Positions 1 through 5,825 of a stretch of 7,301 nt of DNA are shown here, piece after piece. Position 1 is the stretch's first letter; each line of letters begins with the position of its first letter. The stretch is from NCBI GenBank assembly GCA_946544695.1, contig CAMNMO010000138.1:1-7301 (forward strand), read 5' to 3'. This DNA comes from an uncultured Ruminococcus sp. GTDB lineage: Bacteria > Bacillota > Clostridia > Oscillospirales > Ruminococcaceae. Position numbers and translations under genes: made by a program. Under the pieces are notes generated by a model that saw only the letters and a program-made list of their open reading frames with translations, was not told the origin of the DNA and did not search any database.

Positions 1-54
1 CTGCTGGAATTTTCATATTAAACGGATAAGCGAACAAATTTTTTATGTTTTATG

Positions 55-83
55 GTGACAAATCAGAAAAAGTATGATATAAT
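55..83 (+). promoter_or_regulatory. Sigma-A-type promoter with extended -10, upstream of the Dabb-radA unit
   Basis: The -35 box GTGACA (55-60) matches TTGACA at five of six positions. It is followed by exactly 17 bp and a perfect TATAAT (78-83), with a TGA extension at 75-77 giving an extended -10. Transcription should start near base 90, leaving about 34 nt of leader before the ATG at 124. It would drive the Dabb gene and, with no terminator between them, radA. Bases 1-54 upstream show no gene or clear signal. Confidence 0.8.
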
Positions 84-123
84 ATAAGGTATATATAAGA
101 ACACAAAAACGGAGGAATAAAAA

Positions 124-414
124 ATGATAAGACATATATGCATGTTCAGACTGAAAGTTGATAATAAGGAAAACAGCATAAAGGAGTTCTGCAACAGGGC
201 GCAAAGCCTTAAAAGCATACCCCAGCTGAAAAGGTATGAGGTCGTGACAAACGACAAGCGCACGCCTGACAGCAACTATGATGTTTCGCTGATATTCGAT
301 TTTGACAGCGTAGATGATCTCAAAGCATACCAGACTTCACCCACACATATCGAGTTCGGCAAGTTCGTTGCGTCCGTAAAGGAAGAACGTGCCTGCATCG
401 ACTATGAGTTCTGA
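124..414 (+). CDS. Dabb-domain (stress-responsive alpha/beta-barrel) protein
   Basis: This is a 96-residue soluble protein that fits a single Dabb domain, a small ferredoxin-like fold that usually forms a dimeric barrel. The visible family marks are the opening MIRHICMFRL, where members typically start 'MIxHIVLFK', an acidic strand around residues 52-61, and a helix reading LKAYQTSPTHIEF (residues 66-78) that matches the usual 'L..Y..hP.H..' element. There is no signal peptide or membrane segment. The start is set by GGAGGA at 111-116, seven bases before the ATG. The TGA stop lies 8 bp before radA. The biochemical role of bacterial Dabb proteins is mostly unknown: some relatives are plant stress proteins, others polyketide or olivetolic-acid cyclases. 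No substrate can be named here. The family call is fairly secure and the function is open. Confidence 0.85.
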   Translation: MIRHICMFRLKVDNKENSIKEFCNRAQSLKSIPQLKRYEVVTNDKRTPDSNYDVSLIFDFDSVDDLKAYQTSPTHIEFGKFVASVKEERACIDYEF

Positions 415-422
415 GGTAAAAG

Positions 423-1799
423 ATGGCTAAGGTAAAGACATCGTATGTATGCCGCAGCTGCGGTTATGAGACTGGCAAATGGAACGGAAAATGCCCCGAG
501 TGCGGAGAATGGAACACCTTTGAGGAGGTGGAAGTACAGGTATCCGCAAGGACAGGCGGCAAGGCTAAAAACGCCGCTATCAAGGATGTTTCGGGCAGCA
601 TACTGGGTATAAACGCTGTTGATGCAAGTCACCGTGAGATAAGATACGATACAGGAATGAAAGAACTGGACAGGGTCCTGGGCGGCGGACTGGTTAAGGG
701 TTCGCTGGTGCTGCTCGGCGGTGAACCGGGCATAGGTAAATCTACCATGCTTTTGCAGATATGCCAGACTATGGGCGATGACCACACCATTCTTTATGTA
801 TCGGGTGAGGAATCGGCACGGCAGATAAAGCTGAGGGCGAACAGACTTGGCGTCAACAGCGAAAACCTGTATCTTCTGGCTGAAACAGATGCTGAAAGTA
901 TCTGTGCCGCCATAACCAAAGAGAAACCCGAGATAGTCATAATCGACTCTATACAGACCATGAGTATCAGCGGTATAACCTCAGCACAGGGGTCTGTCAC
1001 ACAGGTGAGAGAATGCACGAACCTGTTCATGAGGACTGCCAAAAGCGAGGAGATACCTATATTCATCGTGGGACATGTCAATAAAGACGGTGCGATCGCA
1101 GGACCTAAGGTAATGGAACACATCGTTGACTGCGTGCTGTATTTTGAAGGTCAGCGAAACATGACTTACAGGATACTCCGTGCAGTGAAGAACCGTTTCG
1201 GTTCTACCAACGAGATAGGCGTTTTTGAAATGGTAGACAGCGGATTGCTGGAAGTTGAGAATCCTTCGATGCTTATGCTTGAAGGCAGACCTGTCAATGT
1301 CTCGGGAAGCTGTGTTGCATGCGTTATGGAAGGTTCAAGACCGATAATGGCAGAGGTTCAGGCTTTGGTATCAAAAAGCAGTACATCACAGCCAAAACGC
1401 ACAGCAACGGGTTTTGATTATTACAGAATGTCGCTGATAATAGCTGTGCTTGAAAAAAGACTGGGCTATTTCTTTGGCGGACTTGATGTGTTTATCAATG
1501 TTGTAGGCGGTCTGAAGCTTGATGATACGGCTGCTGACCTTACTGTTGCAGCTGCGCTGTATTCCAGTGTGACAGATAAAGTCGTTGATGAAAAGACCAT
1601 AGCATTCGGTGAGATAGGTCTCGGCGGAGAACTGAGAAACATAACACATGCTGAACAGCGTATACAGGAAGCCGAAAGAATGGGCTTTGAGAAATGCATA
1701 CTCCCCTATTACACAGTAAAAAAGATAAACACTTCAAAGTATGATATGCAGATCATTGGGGTACGTTCAATAAAGGAAGCATTCAGCAATATAGGCTAA
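423..1799 (+). CDS. radA: DNA repair and recombination ATPase RadA
   Basis: RadA (also called Sms) is a RecA-like hexameric ATPase that drives branch migration of recombination intermediates in homologous recombination, and supports natural transformation in some Bacillota. The 458-residue product has the full family layout and usual length. A four-cysteine zinc finger (C10, C13, C24, C27) comes first. The RecA-like core follows, with Walker A GGEPGIGKST (99-108) and a Walker B strand IVIIDS (171-176). The RadA-specific KNRFG motif is at 256-260. A C-terminal Lon-like domain runs from about residue 285 to 458. Its SD, TGAGGT (412-417), overlaps the stop of the Dabb gene, so the two are probably cotranscribed and translationally linked. 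No intrinsic terminator follows radA, so some read-through into the rplU leader is possible. In many Bacillota radA lies beside disA, but disA is not seen here. Confidence 0.97.
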   Translation: MAKVKTSYVCRSCGYETGKWNGKCPECGEWNTFEEVEVQVSARTGGKAKNAAIKDVSGSILGINAVDASHREIRYDTGMKELDRVLGGGLVKGSLVLLGGEPGIGKSTMLLQICQTMGDDHTILYVSGEESARQIKLRANRLGVNSENLYLLAETDAESICAAITKEKPEIVIIDSIQTMSISGITSAQGSVTQVRECTNLFMRTAKSEEIPIFIVGHVNKDGAIAGPKVMEHIVDCVLYFEGQRNMTYRILRAVKNRFGSTNEIGVFEMVDSGLLEVENPSMLMLEGRPVNVSGSCVACVMEGSRPIMAEVQALVSKSSTSQPKRTATGFDYYRMSLIIAVLEKRLGYFFGGLDVFINVVGGLKLDDTAADLTVAAALYSSVTDKVVDEKTIAFGEIGLGGELRNITHAEQRIQEAERMGFEKCILPYYTVKKINTSKYDMQIIGVRSIKEAFSNIG

Positions 1800-1831
1800 A
1801 TGTAAACTTTTTGTTAATCTGCAAGGATATC

Positions 1832-1860
1832 TTGACTTTTATATAAAAGTATGTTATGAT
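1832..1860 (+). promoter_or_regulatory. Promoter of the rplU-prp-rpmA operon
   Basis: The -35 box TTGACT (1832-1837) and -10 box TATGAT (1855-1860) are separated by 17 bp. A TGT at 1852-1854 makes an extended -10. Expected transcription start is near 1867, giving a leader of roughly 80 nt before the rplU ATG at 1949. The strength fits a ribosomal protein operon. It separates this unit from radA upstream. Confidence 0.82.
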
Positions 1861-1865
1861 ATTTA

Positions 1866-1948
1866 AGCCGCATGTTTACGGTTTTTTAAGTGTGCCCTCG
1901 GGCATACACCGTGCGCAGCGAGTTCATGTAAAGGCAGGTGCATATAAG
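1866..1948 (+). ncRNA. Candidate L21 leader (cis-regulatory RNA of the rplU operon)
   Basis: The short leader between promoter and rplU is structured. A small stem pairs CCG (1868-1870) with CGG (1879-1881) and is followed by six T's (1882-1887). A second, perfect 7-bp stem then forms between GTGTGCC (1890-1896) and GGCATAC (1901-1907) with one G-U pair, around a CTCG loop. The stretch continues into ACCGTGCGC before the SD. The position, size and GUGUGCCC..GGGCAUACACCG-like core resemble the Firmicutes ribosomal protein L21 leader family as I remember it. Such leaders are thought to let L21 control its own operon. The first stem plus T-run could instead act as a weak attenuator. Identity rests on recall and hand pairing, not on a covariance search. 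Confidence 0.62.
1932..1940 (+). promoter_or_regulatory. Shine-Dalgarno site that fixes the rplU start
   Basis: AGGCAGGTG matches the AGGAGGTG consensus closely and ends 8 bases before the ATG at 1949. It decides against an in-frame ATG at 1856, which would put 31 extra residues encoded by the leader RNA in front of L21. That ATG overlaps the -10 box, so it cannot lie on the transcript from this promoter. Confidence 0.8.
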
Positions 1949-2260
1949 ATGTACGCAGTAATTGAAACAGGCGGAAAGCAGTATCAGGTAAAGGCAGGCG
2001 ATGAGCTCTTCATCGAGAAGCTGAACGTTAATGCTGATGACAGCGTTACTTTTGACAAGGTAATGGCAGTTGGTTCTGATGCAGGTATCAAGGTTGGCGC
2101 TCCTTACGTTGAGGGTGCAACTGTATCCGCAAAGGTAGTCAAGAACGGCAAGGCTAAGAAGATCACAGTCTTCACCTACAAGCCCAAGAAGGGTGAGAAG
2201 AGGAAGATGGGTCACAGACAGCCCTACACCAAGGTAGTTATCGAAGCTATCAACGCATAA
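1949..2260 (+). CDS. rplU: 50S ribosomal protein bL21
   Basis: bL21 is an early-assembling large-subunit protein that binds 23S rRNA. The product from this start is 103 residues, the standard length. It opens MYAVIETGGKQYQVKAGDEL, the conserved L21 N-terminus. The C-terminal part (residues 71-94) carries the basic signature with KKGEKRKMGHRQPYT, which contacts rRNA. The start was chosen because the family begins at this MYAVI, the SD at 1932-1940 is well spaced, and upstream codons fall in the leader RNA. It is the first gene of a three-gene operon, followed by prp after 18 bp and then rpmA, the usual Bacillota order. Control is probably through the leader at 1866-1948. Nothing is unusual in the protein. 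Confidence 0.98.
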   Translation: MYAVIETGGKQYQVKAGDELFIEKLNVNADDSVTFDKVMAVGSDAGIKVGAPYVEGATVSAKVVKNGKAKKITVFTYKPKKGEKRKMGHRQPYTKVVIEAINA

Positions 2261-2278
2261 TTCGCAGGAGGGATCATA

Positions 2279-2596
2279 ATGATCGCTGCGGATTTTTTCA
2301 AGGATCCTAGTGATATGCTGACAGGCTTCTGCGTCACAGGTCATGCAGGAATGGCTGACTTTGGTTATGACGTATGCTGCGCAAGCGTTTCATCCGCTGT
2401 CATGATGACAGCCAATACTATTACAGAAGCATTTAAGATAGATGCAGATGTTGAAGTTGATGAAAACGAGATCAGGCTTTCGGTAAAGAAGGCTGATGAA
2501 AATGCGGACAAGCTTATCATGGGACTGCTCATTCATCTGTATAATCTGTGTGATGAGTTTCCCGGGCATATCAAGCTGAAAGTCGGCGGACGCTGA
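2279..2596 (+). CDS. prp: Ribosomal-processing cysteine protease Prp (YsxB/DUF464 family)
   Basis: Prp removes the short N-terminal extension of bL27 in Bacillota, a step shown to be essential in Staphylococcus aureus. The 105-residue product has the family's usual length. It carries the two catalytic elements: His22 in GHAG (21-24) and Cys34 in DVCCASVSSA (31-40). Those numbers are the same as the catalytic His22 and Cys34 reported for the S. aureus enzyme. The second half is an acidic, amphipathic region with a helix around residues 75-93, as expected for the dimeric alpha/beta fold. AGGAGG at 2266-2271 lies 7 bases before the ATG. The gene sits between the two ribosomal protein genes, next to its substrate rpmA, whose product has a matching cleavage motif. 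The protein was formerly annotated only as a DUF464 hypothetical. Confidence 0.95.
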   Translation: MIAADFFKDPSDMLTGFCVTGHAGMADFGYDVCCASVSSAVMMTANTITEAFKIDADVEVDENEIRLSVKKADENADKLIMGLLIHLYNLCDEFPGHIKLKVGGR

Positions 2597-2611
2597 CTAT
2601 ATCACATCAAT

Positions 2612-2618
2612 GGAGGTG
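2612..2618 (+). promoter_or_regulatory. Shine-Dalgarno site that fixes the extended rpmA start
   Basis: GGAGGTG ends 8 bases before the ATG at 2627. A second in-frame ATG at 2642 (residue 6) would be 23 bases away, too far. The site therefore supports translation of the full N-terminal extension of L27. Confidence 0.8.
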
Positions 2619-2626
2619 TAATTTCA

Positions 2627-2908
2627 ATGATAAAGATCTCAATGCAGTTTTTCGCTCATAAAAAGGGTATGGGTTCTACCAAGAACGGTCGTGAGTCTGA
2701 GTCCAAGAGACTTGGCGTGAAGAGAGCTGATGGTCAGTTCGTACTGGCAGGCAACATTCTCGTTCGTCAGAGAGGTACTCACATCCACCCCGGCGAGAAC
2801 GTTAAGCGTGGTTCTGATGATACTCTGTTCGCTACCAGCGACGGTATCGTAAGATTTGAAAGAATGGGTAAGGACCGTAAAAAGGTATCGGTTTATCCTC
2901 AGGCTTAA
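2627..2908 (+). CDS. rpmA: 50S ribosomal protein bL27, made with a cleavable N-terminal extension
   Basis: bL27 lies near the peptidyl-transferase centre, and its flexible N-terminus reaches toward the tRNA ends. The product is 93 residues. Residues 1-9 (MIKISMQFF) form the extension found in Bacillota. The mature protein would begin at Ala10, giving AHKKGMGSTKNGRESESKRL, the normal bL27 N-terminus, and 84 residues in all. The conserved core follows, including GNILVRQRGTHIHPG (42-56). The start at 2627 is set by GGAGGTG at 2612-2618. It is the last gene of the rplU-prp-rpmA operon, 30 bp after prp and just before a strong terminator. The extension must be trimmed before L27 can work properly, so its pairing with prp is functional and not only positional. 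Confidence 0.98.
   Translation: MIKISMQFFAHKKGMGSTKNGRESESKRLGVKRADGQFVLAGNILVRQRGTHIHPGENVKRGSDDTLFATSDGIVRFERMGKDRKKVSVYPQA
2642..2656 (+). other. Predicted Prp cleavage motif in bL27 (codons for MQFF|A)
   Basis: Codons 6-10 of rpmA encode MQFFA. In S. aureus the extension ends LNLQFF and is cut before the following Ala. Here the equivalent cut falls between Phe9 (2651-2653) and Ala10 (2654-2656). Methionine replaces the more usual leucine at residue 6, a conservative change. Confidence 0.85.
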
Positions 2909-2920
2909 TTGCGCTATGAC

Positions 2921-2953
2921 AGACCCTGAGCACCACAGCTCGGGGTCTTTTTT
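2921..2953 (+). terminator. Intrinsic terminator of the rplU-prp-rpmA operon
   Basis: An 11-bp stem pairs AGACCCTGAGC (2921-2931) with GCTCGGGGTCT (2938-2948). It has one T-G wobble and an ACCACA loop, and the T-run continues to 2953. It begins 12 bp after the rpmA stop. It should insulate the next gene from ribosomal operon transcription. Confidence 0.95.
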
Positions 2954-3004
2954 AAAGAAAAAAACAAAACAGAGGAACAATAAACGACAAAGGGAGGTAC
3001 TGGT

Positions 3005-4459
3005 ATGAAAAACGATACTGAACTCCACAATAACATGAGCAGATCTTTTGCGATCATTTCGCTGATACTGTATGCATTAACTCTTTGTACTTTCATATAT
3101 AAAAACAAAACAGGATATACAAGTGTTTCAAAAGAAAAAACATATACCAACTGTCGTGTTGAAACGGCTGGCGAAGAATCATCTTTCGGCGTTGATAATA
3201 CCTATTATATCAGGGCTTATGAGCGGACAGACAGCGATGATACAGCAGAAGATCAGGACGGCGATGATAAAGGCAAGCTGCTTTATGAAAGCAAGGTATC
3301 ATGGTCGCATCTTGAACATTTTCTGGATTATAAGGATAAAGAACTGACGGTATATAAGACCGCATCAGGCAGAACCTTCCCTGTTTATATGGTGAATGCT
3401 GATGCTAAAGAAGCTGAGCTGGAATACAGGAAGATCAGCAGCCCCACCATCTGGTATGTTCTCTATTTTATCGGAGCAATGCTTGGAACTGTATGCCTGA
3501 TAAATTCCCGCAGACTTGCAAAGGTCGCAGCGAATTATAAAAACGAAAGCTATACTTTCGTTCCTGAAGTAAGCACCAAATATACTGACAACAGAGCTGC
3601 TGCTTTCTATAATGAGATAAGCAGTAGCGCTATGCGCAAAGATCCTGATGAGCCCCGCACTGCTTTAAACAGCACAGTTACTCAATTTGAAAACGAAGTT
3701 TTCTCAGACAGAGTAAGATCTTATGATAACAGCGGTGAGCTTATGGAAAACAGATCAGCTCAAGTCAGAAAATTTGAACGTTCAATGGTTCGTTCCAATC
3801 TTACAGCAGCCATTATCATATTACTTATTGTAGCTGTTGTTGCGGCTGCGAAATCCATAAACGGATATACAAAGGTAGAGTATTATGAAACATACGACGA
3901 CTGTAAAATAACAACAGAAGTCAATGGTTCGGGGAAATCAAGACATTACAAACTGACTATCTCTCAAAGAAAAACAGCTGAGGTCAATTATGATTTCAAT
4001 AAAATGCATGAGAGCAAGGAAGGTTTTGATAATTTCAATTATGATGAGCTATCTCCCGAAGATGAATATGTTGAGTTGTATTCACACAATGTTTCGGCAA
4101 GATGCTATGAATATTTCAGAACATACAGCTCACCTAAAGTGACGATGTTCAGAACATCATGGGGCAGTATTTTCCCGGTCGGTAAAGTTAACTGCACTCC
4201 TGCTGAGGCAGAACGTTTTTACAGAATGATCGACCCGCCATATCATTGGTATATTGCTTATATTATCGGAATAGTAATAAGCCTGGCTCTGATAAAGATG
4301 GCGCTCAGGTCCAAGAAAACAGCTGATAATTATAAAGCAGGTAATGAATACATTATGCCCGAAAGATTCTCATCAACCGGAGAGGCGATCGCAGCGATGG
4401 AACACATGCGCTTGCGTCGTGAAAGAGATATGAAACGATTCAAACGGCCGAGATTATGA
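3005..4459 (+). CDS. Unrecognised four-helix membrane protein made of two related halves
   Basis: I do not recognise this 484-residue protein. It has four hydrophobic segments, near residues 14-32, 149-167, 266-283 and 415-432. Basic residues after segments 2 and 4 and before segment 3 predict both ends and the middle linker in the cytoplasm, with two large loops outside. The halves are duplicates. GYTSV (37-41) and Cys50 match GYTKV (287-291) and Cys300 at an offset of 250. From FPV, through IWYVLYFIG and NYK to VPE (125-188), the match to 390-453 holds at an offset of 265. Unit 2 thus has about 15 extra loop residues. The linker (190-260) and the basic tail (467-484) are unique. AGGGAGGT (2991-2998) sets the start, but no clear promoter is seen after the terminator. 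A layout like DUF3592 proteins is possible but unproven. Base composition is about 34% GC in sampled lines, well below its neighbours. Confidence 0.85.
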   Translation: MKNDTELHNNMSRSFAIISLILYALTLCTFIYKNKTGYTSVSKEKTYTNCRVETAGEESSFGVDNTYYIRAYERTDSDDTAEDQDGDDKGKLLYESKVSWSHLEHFLDYKDKELTVYKTASGRTFPVYMVNADAKEAELEYRKISSPTIWYVLYFIGAMLGTVCLINSRRLAKVAANYKNESYTFVPEVSTKYTDNRAAAFYNEISSSAMRKDPDEPRTALNSTVTQFENEVFSDRVRSYDNSGELMENRSAQVRKFERSMVRSNLTAAIIILLIVAVVAAAKSINGYTKVEYYETYDDCKITTEVNGSGKSRHYKLTISQRKTAEVNYDFNKMHESKEGFDNFNYDELSPEDEYVELYSHNVSARCYEYFRTYSSPKVTMFRTSWGSIFPVGKVNCTPAEAERFYRMIDPPYHWYIAYIIGIVISLALIKMALRSKKTADNYKAGNEYIMPERFSSTGEAIAAMEHMRLRRERDMKRFKRPRL

Positions 4460-4465
4460 GCATTA

Positions 4466-4471
4466 TATAAT
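4466..4471 (+). promoter_or_regulatory. Possible -10 box for obgE-mrnC-yebC
   Basis: A perfect TATAAT lies 7 bp after the stop of the membrane protein gene. No acceptable -35 box is found 16-18 bp upstream and there is no TG extension, so the call is weak. A start near 4478 would place the hairpin at 4483-4502 at the very 5' end of the transcript. Confidence 0.35.
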
Positions 4472-4482
4472 ATATCAAGATC

Positions 4483-4502
4483 GTAAAGGACATATCCTTT
4501 AC
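4483..4502 (+). other. Perfect 8-bp stem-loop between the membrane protein gene and obgE
   Basis: GTAAAGGA (4483-4490) pairs perfectly with TCCTTTAC (4495-4502) around a CATA loop. The bases that follow are TTAATAGA, not a T-run, so it is a poor intrinsic terminator. It lies 18 bp before the obgE SD (AAGGAGGT, 4521-4528). It may mark the 3' end of the upstream transcript or a 5' end structure on the obgE mRNA. Confidence 0.55.
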
Positions 4503-4535
4503 TTAATAGACCGATTTACAAAGGAGGTCGGAGAA

Positions 4536-5813
4536 ATGTTTGTCGATAAGGCAAAAATATACATCAAGGCAGGTGACGGCGGCGACGGCGCAGTCTCCTT
4601 CCACAGAGAGAAGTATGTTGCCGCAGGCGGCCCCGACGGCGGCGACGGCGGAAAAGGCGGCGATGTGATCTTTAAGGTCGATGATAACATCTCCAACCTT
4701 ATTGATTTCCGTTACAAGAAAAAGTATGCAGCGGATAAGGGACAGAACGGCGGCGCTAAAAATTCATACGGAAGAAGCGCTGCTGACCTGATAATAAAAG
4801 TGCCGAGAGGTACAGTTGTCAAAGATGCGGACACAGGCAGGATACTGGCAGATATGTCAGCTGATGAACCTGTGATCGTGGCGCACGGCGGCAAGGGCGG
4901 CAGAGGAAATGCACATTTTGCGACCTCAACCAGACAAATACCCAGATTTGCAAAGCCCGGTTTCAGGGGTGAGGAATTCAATGTTCTGCTTGAACTGAAA
5001 CTGCTGGCTGATGTGGGACTTGTGGGCTTCCCGAATGTGGGCAAATCCACTCTCATATCTGTCGTATCGGCTGCAAAGCCAAAGATAGCAAACTATCATT
5101 TTACAACACTGACACCCGTGCTGGGCGTTGTAAAGGTCGGTGAGGAAAGAAGCTTTGTTATGGCGGATATCCCCGGTCTTATCGAAGGCGCAAGCGAAGG
5201 TGTGGGTCTGGGGCACGAATTTCTCAGACATGTTGAAAGATGCAGACTTATCGTCCATGTGGTGGACGTTTCAGGCATTGAGGGACGTGACCCGATAGAA
5301 GACTTTGAAGCTATCAACAAGGAACTCTCCAATTTCTCTGAGGAACTGGCTGAAGCACCTCAGATAGTTGCTGCAAACAAGTCTGATATGGCTACGCCCG
5401 AACAGAAGGACAGATTCAGAGAATATATCGAAAAGCTGGGACTTCCCTATTATGAGATATCAGCTGCGACCACACAGGGTACACAGGAACTCATATACGG
5501 TGTGAGTGAAAAGCTTGCTGAACTCCCGCCTGTAAAGAGATTTGAAGCACAGCCGCTCACCAAAGAAGAAGTCGCACGCAAAAACACCAACAACCGTGAA
5601 TTCTCGATCACTGTTGAGGACGGCGTATACTTCGTTGAGGCTGACTGGCTTTATGATATACTCAGAGTTGCAGACATGGACGACTATTCTTCACTCCAGT
5701 ATTTCCAGAACGTACTGGTGTCCAGCGGCATAATAAGAAAGCTGGAAGCAATGGGCATCAAGGAAGGCGATACTGTTGCTGTGTTCGATTTTGAGTTTGA
5801 ATATATTCCGTAA
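4536..5813 (+). CDS. obgE: GTPase Obg (CgtA), 50S ribosome assembly factor
   Basis: Obg is an essential GTPase that binds the 50S subunit late in its assembly and links ribosome maturation to the stringent response and cell-cycle events. At 425 residues it has the three-domain form of Bacillota. The glycine-rich Obg fold spans about 1-157, with GDGGDG (13-18) and GGPDGGDGGKGGD (31-43). The G domain follows: G1 GFPNVGKST (164-172), a G2 region TTLTP (190-194), G3 DIPGLIEGA (211-219), G4 NKSD (281-284) and G5 SAA (309-311). The C-terminal OCT domain covers about 345-425. AAGGAGGT at 4521-4528 lies 7 bases before the ATG. obgE often follows rpmA directly in Bacillota, but here the membrane protein gene comes between them. 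The mrnC gene begins 12 bp downstream. Confidence 0.98.
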   Translation: MFVDKAKIYIKAGDGGDGAVSFHREKYVAAGGPDGGDGGKGGDVIFKVDDNISNLIDFRYKKKYAADKGQNGGAKNSYGRSAADLIIKVPRGTVVKDADTGRILADMSADEPVIVAHGGKGGRGNAHFATSTRQIPRFAKPGFRGEEFNVLLELKLLADVGLVGFPNVGKSTLISVVSAAKPKIANYHFTTLTPVLGVVKVGEERSFVMADIPGLIEGASEGVGLGHEFLRHVERCRLIVHVVDVSGIEGRDPIEDFEAINKELSNFSEELAEAPQIVAANKSDMATPEQKDRFREYIEKLGLPYYEISAATTQGTQELIYGVSEKLAELPPVKRFEAQPLTKEEVARKNTNNREFSITVEDGVYFVEADWLYDILRVADMDDYSSLQYFQNVLVSSGIIRKLEAMGIKEGDTVAVFDFEFEYIP

Positions 5814-5825
5814 GGGTGAGCTTAA

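Noticed and set aside
1800..1830. Possible terminator after radA in the T-rich stretch near 1808-1815
   Set aside because: Only about three base pairs (AAC/GTT) can form around the T-run, which is too weak to be an intrinsic terminator.
1856..1948. In-frame extension of rplU to an ATG at 1856, adding 31 residues
   Set aside because: The ATG lies inside the -10 box, before the likely transcription start. The region forms the leader RNA, and L21 proteins begin at MYAVI with a good SD before it.
3123..3347. A 74-residue frame overlapping the start of the membrane protein gene
   Set aside because: It is wholly inside the larger gene in another frame, with no SD, and the larger frame has coherent membrane segments and an internal duplication.
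1092..4392. Two GCGATCGC octamers (1092-1099 and 4385-4392), like the cyanobacterial HIP1 motif
   Set aside because: Two copies inside coding sequence in 7.3 kb are not enrichment, and the gene content is clearly Bacillota.
4575..4650. 16-base direct repeat GACGGCGGCGACGGCG (4575-4590 and 4635-4650)
   Set aside because: It encodes the two glycine-rich GDGGDG stretches conserved in every Obg domain, so it reflects protein sequence and not a DNA repeat element.
4499..5332. Long minus-strand open frames opposite obgE, and similar ones opposite radA, rplU and yebC
   Set aside because: They lie inside well-identified genes, lack SD sites, and have low-complexity or unlikely protein sequence. They are antisense shadows of codon bias.
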